Source of the DNA: Agelas oroides
Lineage: Eukaryota > Porifera > Demospongiae > Agelasida > Agelasidae
DNA: 64,000 nt
Direction of reading: 5' to 3'
NCBI GenBank assembly: GCA_949130485.1
Contig: OX422184.1
Span: 24,050,917-24,114,916, forward strand
Each line of letters begins with the position of its first letter. Position 1 is the stretch's first letter. Position numbers and translations under genes: made by a program. Positions 53,372 to 64,000 of the stretch are shown here, one piece after another. A model generated the notes under the pieces. The model was given only the letters and a program-made list of their open reading frames with translations, did no database searches and had not been told where the DNA came from.

Positions 53372-55250
53372 GTGAACACTTCAGTTAATACTTCCATTAC
53401 TTGTCCAACAGAGGGGAGAGGCAAGCAAAAAGCAAGCAGTAGTGGAAAATCCAAAAGAAAGAAGGATAAAAGGAACTTCAGGAAGATCTGCCCAATTCCA
53501 GGCTGCAAGTCAAAACCACAAGTTAAACTTTCAAACCACTTCGACAATGCCCATAAAAATGGAAGGAACGTGCCAAATACATAGGTGAGGCAAAGAAGAT
53601 ACCAAGGTATGAGAAAAACAGGGTGGTACTCCGCACTTGGAAAGGACAGCCAACATTGGAGCAGGTGATCCGTCCACCAACCCCGGTTTCAAGCAAGGAG
53701 GAGGAGGTAGAGAGGATTCCGGGATTGGAACAAGAAGCTTCCCCTGCTATTCGAGATCCGAGACTTACCCTCGTGTCATTTGAAGCCTTTTTGAAAAATA
53801 CAGACGGAAATCAAAAAGTGCAAAAGTTACCCGGGAGATCGCAACTGATGTCTCAAAATTTCTAAAATTCGCATGTGGGCAGGCTACATTGCCAAATTGG
53901 GAACGTTTATTAGATAGAGATATAATTATAGCGTACATGGACAAATGCAAGCATTTGAAAATTGAAGCTGACGGGCGGATATCGAAGCTGGACGCGTTAG
54001 ATGCAGGTCTTACCTTTTTGCGACATAGTTTGTGTAAAGATGATCGCAGGAAGTCGATCCTGACAACACCATCTTCAAGTGTGCAATGTGCATGTCGGAC
54101 ACTATCAAGGGATGGAAGTGCACGTTGAGAAAAGAGAAGACAAAGAGACGAATGAAGAGGATGGAAGAGTTGAGCTCTTCTAAGCTCACTCTGGATGAAG
54201 TTGACGATGTCATCCAGAGTGAGGCAATGTGGAAGGGCTTCAATGAAATAGCCGATAAGATGGTCGCTGCCTTGCTCACTTTTCGGAGCTGGCAGCGACC
54301 AGGTGCTGTGGCGAATGCCACCTTGGCAAAATACAAGAAGCGCACAGACATTCAGCAACAGGGAGAGACAGTGAAGATCATAAGGGTGGCTGACCACAAA
54401 ACGGGTCTCTTCGGAAGTGCCAAACTTGTCATTCCACCAGACGATCTCTCGGAACTCCATGCCTATGTGCACAGTGAGAGAGAAACAAGTAATTCTGTTC
54501 CATGATAGCTTCCATCCCATTCCAACCTGGATCAAGCAGCTCGAGAAAGTCGGTGACGTCAGAGAAGGACATCACCAACAGGGACTCCTCCAGCTCACTG
54601 CAGTGACACTGTCTAGACACTGAGAATGCACTTGACTTGACCTTCTTCAGAGTGTCAATGACATATCGTTCTGGCTGTAGTGCAGCAATGTAACATATAA
54701 TACATGTCGGTACATTTGATACGACAGAATACTTACCTTTGGGTTGCCCATGGCAACGATGAGGGAGTGAGCTTGGGGTGGAGGGAGCTATGCAACACAG
54801 CAGACAATGATGGTAAACGGAGTATCTCAGTGTTTAGTAACGGACACACGCCACTCACCTCCCTCCCGGCCACCCGGCACTCCTCCGCATGTTCCTCCAG
54901 CCTATGTTACAATAGTTAGGCCCAGCCAAGACCCGAGTGGAAGGTGCCCATTTTTACTCTGCCCTAGAAGGTGGAAAGCAACTCACAAATTTCAGTACAC
55001 GCTTCAGGACCTTGGCAATAAACTATGGTCTAACCCCGATTACAGCGACAAACGTCAGAAAGAGGGCGTCAACGGAGGCTGCCCGTCACCCGTCAAGCCC
55101 AGAGGCAGCACTTGTGACGAGGCAGCTATCCCACAGTACCGAAACCGATGCCCGTTTCTACCAAGCGCTCTCAGGACCATCACACGCGGCCGAGGCATTT
55201 TTAAGTCTCAATAGGATGAGACAAGAGAGAAAAAGTTTGAAACCCTCTGG
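53372..55250 (+). pseudogene. tyrosine-recombinase-like gene, frameshifted
   Basis: Pieces in changing frames form one protein. The first is KICPIPGCKSKPQVKLSNHF, a C2H2-like finger (53492-53570). Then come AKKIPRYEKNRVVLRTWKGQ, REIATDVSKFLKFACGQATL and PNWERLLDRDIIIAYMDKCK. The core follows: LLTFRSWQRPGAVANATLAKY with a candidate catalytic Arg, then ADHKTGLFGSAKL. A later piece, LVTRQLSHSTETDARFYQAL, has the His and Tyr expected near the end of a tyrosine recombinase. Frame changes near 53580, 53815 and 54085, and a noncoding gap at about 54505-54930, show it is broken. It resembles zinc-finger recombinase genes of Crypton-like elements (inference from memory of the fold). The minus-strand 256-codon frame over it is a shadow. 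Confidence 0.65.
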
Positions 55251-55392
55251 CCATACCCTTGCCACTCCTGGCCATACCCTTGCCACTCCTGGCCATACCC
55301 TGGCCACTCCCGACCATACCCTGGCCACTCCCGGCCATACCCTGGCCACTCCTGACCACTCCTGGCCATACCCTGGCCACTCCTGACCATTG
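55249..55392. repeat. 21-bp tandem repeat at the end of the recombinase gene
   Basis: CCATACCCTTGCCACTCCTGG is repeated about six times with deletions. In the recombinase frame it reads HTLATPG repeats, extending the open frame to 55386; this is probably a secondary tail. Confidence 0.9.
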
Positions 55393-55735
55393 CACTGTTA
55401 GAGAACAATTTACTACAGCAAGACACAGAGTGTAAATAGGGCAAACTGATGGCTTAAAGGAAAACCAGGCAGACAAGGCGAACAGATTGAGTAAATTTAA
55501 TACCAGCCTCATTCAATAAATTCCACCATCCCACCTTTCCCAGTAGTGCTGGAAAAAGTTGAGGAACGTACATAACTAGGCTAACTTTGGTATTTACACG
55601 TTAATTATATACCACTATGCTGCAATCCCAGGCTCTCCTTTGTTTTGCCGGGTAGCCTGGGAATGAGGCTACGAACTCAACCTCTCACTACAAAGAGGGA
55701 TTGCTGCAGTTCCTATCATGTGGCATAAAAATTGA

Positions 55736-55742
55736 TTGTTTG

Positions 55743-55776
<34 letters not shown>

Positions 55777-55800
55777 CGATGAATTGATTGATTGTAGTGA
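55736..55800. repeat. (TTGA)n microsatellite
   Basis: About fourteen TTGA units with one TCGA and one ATGA variant. Confidence 0.95.
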
Positions 55801-56072
55801 AGCTACATGCTGTTCTGTTTGTGTGATCATATTCAGGTAAATTTTTTTGACAGCCACATTCAGTATACATGTATGTGGTACTTCTCTACCACTTTGAATT
55901 CATATCACACTTTGTGCATGGTACTGACAAGTCGCTTGCACACCATAATTATTTGCGTGTCGCATGTCCTTACATGCCATTTGAGTTCATGCCTACTTGT
56001 GTGTAAACACCATCACATATGAGTAATCATTCCACCCTTTAGTTTCCAAAAGACACCACAAGTGCGCATGAT

Positions 56073-56595
56073 GACGTCATTTTTTATTGCAGAGGGAGGA
56101 GGAAGAGCGCGTAACTTCCTATTCTGGCCATGGTGAAAGCAGAATCTTTTGCGTGTACTATAAATAGCACATCTGGTCGAGTTGTAGCTTGTGTGTGGGT
56201 GAAGTGTGAGAAAAAGTAGCCGTAAAAGAATCAAGTTAGAGGCTTATCGGTTGGATAACAACCATGCGTTACCAAAGGAGAAACTCAAGAGTTTGACTGA
56301 AAGGCTACGTGGCCCTCTTCGACTGTCAGGCGTGGATAACATCGTAACACAAAGTTCCTCGCGTCAGGAAGGGCCGACAACCGTTCCTGTGCAGCTAGAA
56401 CTTCCCAGGTAAGCTTGGAGCGTTCACATCTTGTTGACTACGAGGGTAACACTGCGTTGTGAGGTCGTAGATCTTGGAACTGCGAACTTGTGGGAAGGTG
56501 TGTTCTATTTTTAGTACACGCGGGAGATTTTGCCTGTTTCGAATTTATGGCAGTTACACGCTCTTCCTCCTCCCTCCGCAATAAAAAATGACATC
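56073..56595. mobile_element. inverted-repeat element with ATTTTTTATTGC ends
   Basis: ATTTTTTATTGCAGAGGGAG and CTCCCTCCGCAATAAAAAAT are inverted, continuing through GGAAGAGCGCGTAAC / GTTACACGCTCTTCC. TATAAATA at 56158 may be a promoter, and a short frame RKSSRKRIKLEAYRLDNNHA runs to a donor-like GTAAGC at 56410. It could be the first exon of a transposase; no catalytic domain is seen. Confidence 0.6.
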
Positions 56596-56948
56596 GCATG
56601 CACTTTGGCAGTATATGTCCACAACCAAGCCATGTTTCATGCTGCTGTGCCGCACTGAGTTACAACACTAAGTTAAAACATTCCTAGACTAAGTCTAAAT
56701 GTCAGACCAGATGCTTTCTTGCCCTAACTCATGAAAAATTTGTGTGAGAATGCGACTATAACATTCTAAGTAGGACAGCAATCATGTGACGGTCGCTACA
56801 TTCTAAGTACATGTATAGCATTTTGTACTGGCCACTGAAGTGAGCTATGTGCCATATACTTACATGTATCCGACTGCTTCCACTCACACTGTCACACACA
56901 AACACACTTATATACACTTCTTAATCAAATTTCTCTCTCTTCTTCTAG

Positions 56949-57045
56949 TGGACCTTTCCATCGTGATCGTCGGCGCTACCTCCGCAATGCACTAATGGAA
57001 CTGAACCAGCTGCTCAGTGACTCCCCAGGACTGCTCGGACCCAAA
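56949..57045 (+). CDS. NCKAP1: NCKAP1 exon 10
   Basis: It enters in phase 2 after TTCTAG and encodes [20 protein letters not shown] and [12 protein letters not shown] before GTGAGT. It matches HRERRKFLRSALKEL...LSD-PGLLGPK of animal NCKAP1 almost without gaps, which ties the right side of the 25.6-kb intron to the same gene. It leaves in phase 0. Confidence 0.95.
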
Positions 57046-58785
57046 GTGAGTATTCATACAAACTTTAGTACATCTTGCTTCTGATGAAAACATGTAAAGT
57101 GGCTGATGAACCCAGCTCACAGCAAGCAAGAAATCCTCAGTATTGTGAGTGCTTTTAAGGTTACGATGAACTACCTGTCCTATCTCAGAATTCAATAAAT
57201 GCGCTTGAATGTCAGCGTTATAACTCTAGAGTGCTTGGAGGTATTTTAGCGCTTCAAAAGCCTACGCAGACACCGAAGACCAGGCTATACATAATGCTCT
57301 TTTGGTCATAACAGCTCTAGCAGCTTATAATCCACACCATCCAGAACAATGCCTTCACATAAACTCTCTTGCGTCAAATATCTGCTTACTGACGGCCCTC
57401 AAACTCACCGTTTTCGGTTACTAGTCTCCTAGCACAAGTATCTAGGTCAAGTCAATGGCAATTTTGAAGCAGCGCTCGAAATGTGGGCGCTACATAAAAT
57501 TTTGAGTAGCATTCTTCGTAAACCACGACCGAAAAAGCCATTTTCTGACGGTTTGTCCAGAACTTTTTTGGCAAAACTTCACGAGTCGACCTCGAAAATT
57601 TAGTACGGAAGGCCGTAGAGCTGTTATCTTCCGCAGAAAATAGAAGTAGTTCGCTAAAATTGACGCAAAGTTAGTAACGGTAGGAATGCATTCGGACTTG
57701 CGGGTATACGTCATGAATATAATTATAAATAAGCGCGCGCACAGCTTGTTCATCGTAACCTTAAATCGATACTCACCATGTAGCACATCCAGCATGAGAA
57801 TCAAACTGATAAATAGTAGGCAGATGCACTGTTTCTATTAATAAATGCTTGACAAGGCTTAGCCTGAGCAAGTAGCACACTGCTGGTTTCATGTTTTGTG
57901 ATTGTATGCAGACCATAAAGGTAGCATTAGAAATAGTATTTATCAGCCAGGGCTAAGCTTCACACTCAAATCATTTGTTGTGTATGAGCACTGTTCATGC
58001 ATGACCCTTTACCTGAAGTGACCTCAATCATCAATAGTAAGTTGCCATGCATGTTTCAATTTGAGGTGTCTGGCAGTATATAGCCCCCCCCCACTCTCTC
58101 TCTCTCTCTCTCTCTCTCTGTCGTGTGAGCTTCATGATATATTCGAATGCGCTGATTTGGTAAGTGGTTAGTCCAACTGAGCAACCAAGCAAAGAGACAA
58201 TCAATCATGAACTTGTTGAGCACAGCTTGCTATTAGCCACACATTATTTATTAGGTGCATGCTTCTTTCACGGCATGAAGCACATGTGCATTAAACAGGG
58301 TACACCCTGGCAGGTAAGAAATTGTGTTAACCCTTTGCACACAAAGTGCAGATTTGTATGTGTACTGATCAAAGCCTAACGAGAGACTTTGGGGTAAATC
58401 CCTGCCTGTAGAGTAGTAATAAGTGTAGGCCACACCTTTCCACTTACATCATTATCAGTGAAGGGCAGGAAGGGGTGGTACTACTTCGTAAGTGACGGTG
58501 AATTTTGCCAAGGGGTGGCAAACACGAAGTTGAACACGGGGAGCAAATAGGCCTCCAGACTTCACACCAGGCCAAAATACTACCTTCAAATAACTGAATC
58601 TGTCATGGCTGTAAGTAACAAGTGAGAAAATCAGCACTGTTGTTGTAAGCTACAATGTATAGTCACACATAATGGCTTCAAACATGTACAAAAGCTTACC
58701 TAGCACTGATCAGATAAACTAGTCCAGCCTAGTTACAATGTACACCCTATCTATGTAAACCAACCCACTGGCAACCCTCTGGGCT

Positions 58786-59412
58786 TGCCTCATTCCCAGG
58801 CCCATTCGAAAGTCGGAGAAAAGGGCCTGGTATCTGCTGTTTGCGCATGCACTTAATTTCCCAAGATTCTGGGAATTCCGGATAATACCATGTTTCCTCC
58901 GTGTGATGTGATGTCAGGTACGTGTATTTTGCCGTATATTTAATCGTACACTGCTGACAATGGCGATTTGTGTTCAAGGCCTGGATTCTGCCGTGTTATA
59001 TGCCTTCCTGCGCCTTTTAGGTGAAGTGACGGCCCTAAAACACGAAAAGAAAGCATCTGTGAAGCATTTATGCTGGCTGCTTATGGGTTTTGGCAAGTTA
59101 TAATTTGTGTTACGAAGTTATAGCTTACATCTGTAGTGTGAAGATGGTCCTGCGTCGACAGCGCAGTTCAAGTGATAAGCGCTGGGGTCAGAAGGCCTGG
59201 GAAAAGGGCTAGGAGAGCAGCTCCTCACGTCTTTGGCAATATAATATACATGTAACGTCATAGTTCATACCACATGATATAGGCTGTCATTTGACACACC
59301 CTTGCTTGCATAATTTCACGTGAACTTTACACACTAAGTAAGCGCATGCGCGAACAGTAGATATACCAGGCCCTTTTCTCCGATTTTTCGAACGGGCCTG
59401 GGAACGGGGCTA
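58786..59412. mobile_element. Mutator-like foldback related to the ZAD carrier
   Basis: TGCCTCATTCCCAGGCCCAT and GGGCCTGGGAACGGGGCTA are inverted, with AAGGGCCTGGTATCTGCTG inside. 58835-58925 is similar to 52395-52490 (CTGTTTGCRCATG, CCAAGAT-TGGGAA, TTCCGTGT-ATGTGA). No clear target duplication was found. Confidence 0.6.
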
Positions 59413-59699
59413 GCTAAGCAACGCTTGGCACTTTGACCCTCAGACTAATCACATTGATTTCCGCATTAATGAACGCTGATGTAAAGGTTGTACACACAAT
59501 TTCCGCATGTAAAGAGTTATGGGCATGCAGTAGTAGTCATCCTGAAGACAAAACCTAAAACAAAGAACAACTACACAGCTATACATCTATTTCTCACTTC
59601 TTGGCTAACACGAAGCTCGCAAACCACACCCTTCTTGGCTAATACCCTTGGAACCCTGTATATCTCTTGAAATATTTTATGGCTATGAATGGAATGGAG

Positions 59700-60073
59700 T
59701 CTTCTCTCCCTCTCTCTTCTTCCTTCCCCTCCCATCCTCTCCCTTCCCCTCCCTCCCCCTCCCTCTCTCCCTCTCTCTTCTTCCTTCCCCTCCCTCTCTC
59801 ACCTCTCCCCTCTTCCTTCCCCTCCCATCCTCTCCCTTCCCCTCCCTCTCCCTCCCTCTCCTCTCCCCTCTTCCTCCATTCCTTCCACTCCCTCTCTCCC
59901 TCTCCCTTCTTCCTTCCCATCTCTTTCCCTCCCTCTCTCGCCTCTCCCCTCTTTCCACCATCCCTCACTCACCCCTTCTTCTCTCTTCCATCCTCACTCA
60001 TTCTCTCTCTCTTCTCTCCCCTCTTCCCACCATCCCTTACTCACTCATTCTCTCACTCTCCTCTCTCCCTCCC
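59700..60073. repeat. CT-rich tract before NCKAP1 exon 11
   Basis: Over 370 bases of TCTCCCTCCCC-type sequence lead into the exon 11 acceptor. The long Ser/Leu/Pro frames are artefacts. Confidence 0.93.
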
Positions 60074-60075
60074 AG

Positions 60076-60238
60076 GCCATCACTGTCTTGACGGCACTCA
60101 CACTAGCCCGAGATGAAGTGTTCTGGCTCTTCAAGCACAACAACATCAATCCTCCTAAGGGCAAACATCGTCCCAACCCAGACGACTACAATGACCCCAC
60201 ACTGCCTGAGCTCATCTTCCAAATTGTGCAGCTCAAAG
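60076..60238 (+). CDS. NCKAP1: NCKAP1 exon 11 (last in window)
   Basis: It encodes [40 protein letters not shown] and [14 protein letters not shown], matching [21 protein letters not shown]...AELIFYMEEL of animal NCKAP1. It leaves in phase 1 (AAAG followed by GTATGT). The next expected segment (around RKYGPVMQRYY) was not found before 64000, so the gene continues beyond the window. Confidence 0.95.
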
Positions 60239-60260
60239 GTATGTACAGTCTACTGTTTCC

Positions 60261-60600
60261 TGGAGGGAGGGATGGAGGGAGGGAGGGAGGGAGGGAGGGA
60301 GGGAGGGAGGGAGGGATGGATGGATGGATGGATGGATGGATGGATGGATGGATGGATGGATGGATGGATGGATGGAGGGAGGGAGGGAGGGGAGGGGAGG
60401 GGAGGGAGGGAGGGAGGGAGGGGAGGGGAGGGAGGGAGGGAGGGAGGGGAGGGAGGGAGGGGAGGGAGGGAGGGAGGGGAGGGAGGGAGGGAGGGAGGGA
60501 GGGAGGGAGGGAGGGGAGGGAGGGAGGGGAGGGAGGGAGGGAGAGGGTGGGAGAGAGGGAGGGAGGAGGAAAGGGAGGGAAGAGAGAGTATGAAGGAGAA
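60261..60600. repeat. GGGA/GGAT tetranucleotide repeat
   Basis: (GGGA)n changes to (GGAT)n at about 60315-60375 and back to mixed GGGAGGGGAGG. It starts 22 bases after the exon 11 donor. Confidence 0.95.
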
Positions 60601-60992
60601 AGAGAGGGAGATTATTCTATATTTGTGGCTTGGAACCAAGTGATTGTGCAGTGTTTTTGTACAGCACTCTGACAAGTTGATCTTGGACAATTCCACCCCT
60701 CATTGGTTTTGTACATGCATATTGTAATTCAATGAAGGGTTTCACATGGAGGGTGAAGGTTAGGGGAAGGGATGGAGGTAGGCATGCTGGGAGGGAGAGA
60801 GAAAGGTTGGCGCCAAGAGAAAAAATAGTAACATTTTCAGGTACACAAGCTATTTATGTTGTGATTGTTGCATGTATGAGTCATAAATGATTTCAAACAT
60901 TTACGATGGCGGGCACAACCACAGACAGATCGGCACTAGAAGGCTGTTTCACTGTTACCTAGCTAGGCTCAATCTACCTGTGTGATGTTTAA

Positions 60993-61498
60993 TCCTTTAA
61001 ACCTTATAGTGCACTTTTGGTTACATCACACTGCGCACTGCGCAGAAAAGATAGTCTCTGCACCCTTGCGGACAGGTTCTGCGTCAGCAGAAAGGGTGGG
61101 ACAGGGGGAGGTGGGTGGGGTCATCCGCAGGGTGACATGCACATGGTGGCTGCTAGGCTTGGCTGTCAAAAGGCCATGGTTGGGACTAGGTGGGCCACTT
61201 CTCACCCTTGCTGCATGGACAGGTTTAGAAAACGCTACTCTCACCTTGTAGGTGGTTCATTTCTGGCAGGGAAGGCTGCTTGGGCTCTGAGCGGGTGTTT
61301 GCCAACCGAGAGTGCTGACTATTGCATGATCGTTAATGAGTGGGCGTGGTTAAGGTCACAACTCTGCTTATTAAGGCTGAAAGTGGACTTGGGTTCAGTT
61401 TTGAAGTCAGAGCTTGGACGGAAATGGAGATATGGTGCGTTAAAGGCATGTTTAGGCTAAAAGTATTCTCAAGTGAAAAAAAGTTAGGGTTTAAAGGG
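60993..61498. mobile_element. piggyBac-type MITE, second full copy
   Basis: It runs from TCCTTTAAACC after TTAA (60989-60992) to TTTAAAGGG before TTAT (61499). The interior shares GTGCACTTTTGGTTACAT, GGGACAGGGGGAGGTGGGTG and GGCCATGGTTGG with 49126-49608 and 51761. The right TTAA has one mismatch. Confidence 0.65.
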
Positions 61499-62750
61499 TT
61501 ATGGCAAAGCTTCTACGGCAGCGCCAAGTTCTACACTGCCGAGACATCGTTTCATTCAAACAGTGCTGGAGACAGTTGCGTTGTTGACATTGGCTATCGC
61601 TCACTATGTCAGCAAGGAGTCTTCGGAAGGCCTCTGTGAACAGCTGTGAGTTCTGTGTACTGCCGTCATACGTACTGAGTGGTAGCCAACACTGTGAATG
61701 TCGATAAAACGACTGGTGTGGGAAAGAGGTAGTTGCAACAGAAGTGTAATGGCTTCAAACAATAACAATAGTTGGACCTCTAGACATCAGATCAGGAGCT
61801 TGGCAACTAGACAGGTGGGTCACCTTTAGCTGAATGCTCCATGGTTACTGGTGAATAGGCCACTACTCCCAAACCAAAAGTATGCTGCTTTTGTGGCATT
61901 TTTAGGGGGAAGGTGAGGCCTTTATCACATAGATGACAACTATAACGCTGTGTACAGACTGCATGGGCAATAATTCAACCACACGTAAAACCACACGTAC
62001 GTCACGGGGCACGTGATCAGATCTTCCAGGCTCGCTCCTCATTTCTCTGGGGAGGAGCCTGGGTATGAGGCTAACTACAAGTAAGCAGCTGAATCCCACT
62101 CCCAACGACCATGGTCTTTGATCTGGGAATGAGACTACATGTGCATATAATGCATACAAGATTAGAAAATGGCGTCCTATGCAACGGACAGCAGCTGAGC
62201 AGTACTATGAATAGCTTTATCAACCAGGGTGAATTTGAAGTCATAAAGATGCTGAGTGGTCGTAGAGCTTTGTGCTGTGATGAGCATCAGTTTCGTGCTA
62301 AAATTTCGGTGAGTACTTGAACCATTTGGTTAACGAAGTGGTCGGAACGAAGAAACAATAAGAAAAATGGAACTTTCGCTACTCTACACTTTTGCCTTTA
62401 GCTGTCTTCCACGAAGCTTTTGGGCAACTATATGAGTCTTGCTGATCATAAAAGCCTTGAAAGAAGATGGCTGGGTACTTAACTACGCTTTTAGCTTATT
62501 TGTGGCTTTAATTTGCTGCATACATGTATTTGTGGTGTCTGCACCGTCCCTACAGAGTCTACTGGCTCTCTGATAAACCCATGAATGAAGTTATTGAAAA
62601 TGCCCTTCACCCACCTGTGTGTAATGCTTCTGAAAACATTGGGAAGGCAATACAGTGGAAGAGGTGTGACTAACAAATGAAGGCTGGCACTCCTTGCTGC
62701 TGTTGTATAAGCAGAGGTGTGACAAAGACAGTGCAATTCGTGCTACTACC
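61499..62750. other. NCKAP1 intron 11, no certain exon
   Basis: A partial TAGCCTCG-family right end lies at 62030-62072. An exon-like frame at 62164-62309 (LSSTMNSFINQGEFEVIKML, then a GTGAGT donor) has no match I recognise in NCKAP1. Confidence 0.4.
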
Positions 62751-62756
62751 TACCTT

Positions 62757-63142
62757 CATTCATTCCCAGGTCTTCCCCATTTTTTGTCCTTCGGTTTGCA
62801 TTCCGTATAATACACGGAAGTGGAAGAAGAGAAGGCCTGCGCTCATTTATGACGTGAGTGGAGACGAGGTGGAAGGGGGGAGGGGCCGACATTTAAAAAG
62901 GGACAAACTAAACTCAAAAAGCGTGGTGAAGATGAGTATAGTTTCGACCACACTAATGTCTGAAGTCCAGAACTGTGATAGGGTGATTGAGCAGATGATC
63001 CAGTGCGTTGCTTTTGCAGGTGGGCTCCTCCCCCCTACATCCACCTGATGTCATTCCCCTTTTTTTGCCGTTTTCCACTTTTGTGTATTATACTTACGCA
63101 AACCGAAGAACAAAAAATGGGGGAGGCCTGAGAATGAAACTA
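62757..63142. mobile_element. Mutator-like foldback
   Basis: TTCATTCATTCCCAGGTCTT and GAGGCCTGAGAATGAAACTA are inverted, followed by TTTTTTGTCCTTCGGTTTGC and GCAAACCGAAGAACAAAAAA. A GTCATT-type target duplication was not resolved. Confidence 0.6.
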
Positions 63143-64000
63143 GCTACATGTACTACCCACACATGGAATAATGCCAACTGCCATCCTTGCATGAGATAGC
63201 CATCACCATCTTCCAGTCACCTCAGCACAGCTGATAAGGCCTGGTATTGTCGCATTTTGGTTAGCTGTGGAGAAGTAGAGTTACCTAATGGCGTAAACTG
63301 CTCCATAGCACCAGGCCTGGCTGCATCGCCTGTACATACATGCAGCTTGGCCAGCTGTGATTGATATCTGTGGGCTTTCCAATGAAGCTTCGCTTACCCA
63401 ACCCCCCCCAATTCATACATATTTTGTCATGCATTAAATCTGTCGCTTGTATACAAATATTACTGTTTCAGTTATCCAAACATTTAGTTATCTGAACACC
63501 CTCTGGTCTCAACGTGTTCCGATAAGTGATTTAATTTCTACTGTAGTAGCATCTGATTGAGGAAATACAGTACTGCATCGTGCATTATGTAAAATTAGAT
63601 AACCCTTTAAATACTAAACTAGGTATACGCATGCGCATGATGTGCCTCACGCAGAGCACGTGGGAAGTTGGTAGTGGACGTCTGGACAGAAATTATAGCA
63701 AAGCACGATTTTGAGGACGTGAGTATATTCTAGTTAAGCCGCGTTTTTAATGGCTAAAATTACCTCTAGCTGCTACTAGAGCTGGGCGATACTAGAATTG
63801 CTTTGTATATCACGATACCTTCTCACTTATCATGATATAGTTACTAAAGTACTTTAAAGCAGTTGCAGTTCCGGGACAAAGTGCGCACACCACCTGCAAA
63901 ATGGAAGTAAAGAGTCCAGTCTACCTACGTAAATGAGTGCTTATGGGCCACACAACTCCAGGCTAGTACATATCTAGCAGAGTCAGTAGAGATCCGGCCA
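63143..64000. other. right edge, intronic
   Basis: A CCCTTTAAATACTAAAC sequence at about 63602 looks like another piggyBac-type left end. AGAGCTGGGCGATAC at 63779 resembles the left end of the hAT element at 30210. Both run on without a matching right end in the window. No exon was recognised. Confidence 0.45.

Larger units (their letters stand above)
31383..56948. other. NCKAP1 intron 9 (about 25.6 kb)
   Basis: The exons on either side join in phase and are adjacent in animal NCKAP1, so everything between is intronic for this gene. Its contents are annotated separately. Stretches 34000-35000, 37000-39100 and 57000-like unique sequence in between show no recognised gene; several are AT-rich with scattered partial copies of the TAGCCTCG family (for example 37644-37748). 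Confidence 0.8.
57046..60075. other. NCKAP1 intron 10
   Basis: It holds a (CT)n at 58096-58119, a foldback at 58786-59412 and a CT-rich tract before exon 11. An open frame at 57490-57804 on the minus strand has no recognised domain. No exon was found. Confidence 0.7.
18631..60238 (+). other. NCKAP1: NCKAP1 (HEM/NAP1) gene span, 5' part, 11 exons
   Basis: Eleven exons with consensus junctions and compatible phases join to 1,285 coding bases, about 428 residues, collinear with the N-terminal part of animal NCKAP1 (about 1,128 residues in vertebrates). NCKAP1 is the HEM-family subunit of the WAVE regulatory complex; it pairs with CYFIP/Sra1 and links Rac signalling to Arp2/3-driven actin assembly in the cytoplasm. 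Landmarks are [47 protein letters not shown] and [19 protein letters not shown]. The remaining two thirds of the protein should lie beyond the right edge. Introns are long for a sponge; intron 9 alone is 25.6 kb. Confidence 0.93.

Noticed and set aside
53765..54535. 256-codon open frame on the minus strand
   Set aside because: It is antisense to the recombinase-like pieces, which show family-like motifs on the + strand; the antisense frame shows none.
58786..59412. 9-bp target duplication for this foldback
   Set aside because: The flanks CTCTGGGCT and GCTAAGCAA do not match; only the inverted ends support it.
62164..62309. Possible NCKAP1 exon 12 ending in a GTGAGT donor
   Set aside because: The peptide (SFINQGEFEVIKMLSGRRAL) does not resemble the expected RKYGPVMQRYY segment, and no good acceptor precedes it; kept as an unexplained open frame.

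Overview
The window looks like nuclear DNA of an early-branching animal, most likely a sponge (inference). Coding exons are short and scattered among long introns with GT-AG junctions. The recognisable proteins are animal ones: NCKAP1/HEM, a PHF13/PHF23-like PHD-finger protein, a beta/gamma-crystallin plus Sushi membrane protein, and a broken kinase-kelch gene of a type I associate with sponges. I see no prokaryotic operons, rRNA or CRISPR. Repeats and small non-autonomous DNA transposons fill most of the rest.

Layout. (1) 581-4344, + strand: the 3' part of a receptor-like gene with a beta/gamma-crystallin exon, two Sushi exons and a final transmembrane/cytoplasmic exon, all joined in phase 1. 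(2) About 4660-5580, +: a frameshifted relic of a kinase tail followed by kelch repeats. (3) 6592-17961, -: a three-exon gene for a small PHF13/23-like PHD-finger protein; its 9.5-kb first intron holds a 33-bp minisatellite and many transposon remnants. (4) 17962-18630: a compact interval, probably a bidirectional promoter. (5) 18631-60238 and beyond, +: NCKAP1 (WAVE-complex subunit). Eleven exons join in frame into 1,285 coding bases (about 428 residues); the rest of the gene lies past the right edge.

NCKAP1 intron 9 (31383-56948, about 25.6 kb) is a repeat landscape of its own. It holds a diverged set of minus-strand terminal exons with a transmembrane segment (36.1, 41.7, 42.4 and a tail near 44.4 kb), a 62/61-bp satellite (39.6-41.0 kb), a ZAD-like zinc-finger ORF between inverted transposon arms (52.3-52.9 kb), and a frameshifted tyrosine-recombinase-like gene (53.4-55.25 kb).

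The most striking feature is a family of hairpin insertions with ends resembling TAGCCTCGTTCCCAGGCC and 9-bp target duplications, as expected of Mutator-like elements. Members run from 732 bp down to 39 bp. hAT-type elements with 8-bp duplications, TTAA-flanked piggyBac-type elements, TA-bounded MITEs and a SINE-like repeat are also present, several of them nested. All identifications come from reading the sequence; no database search was run.
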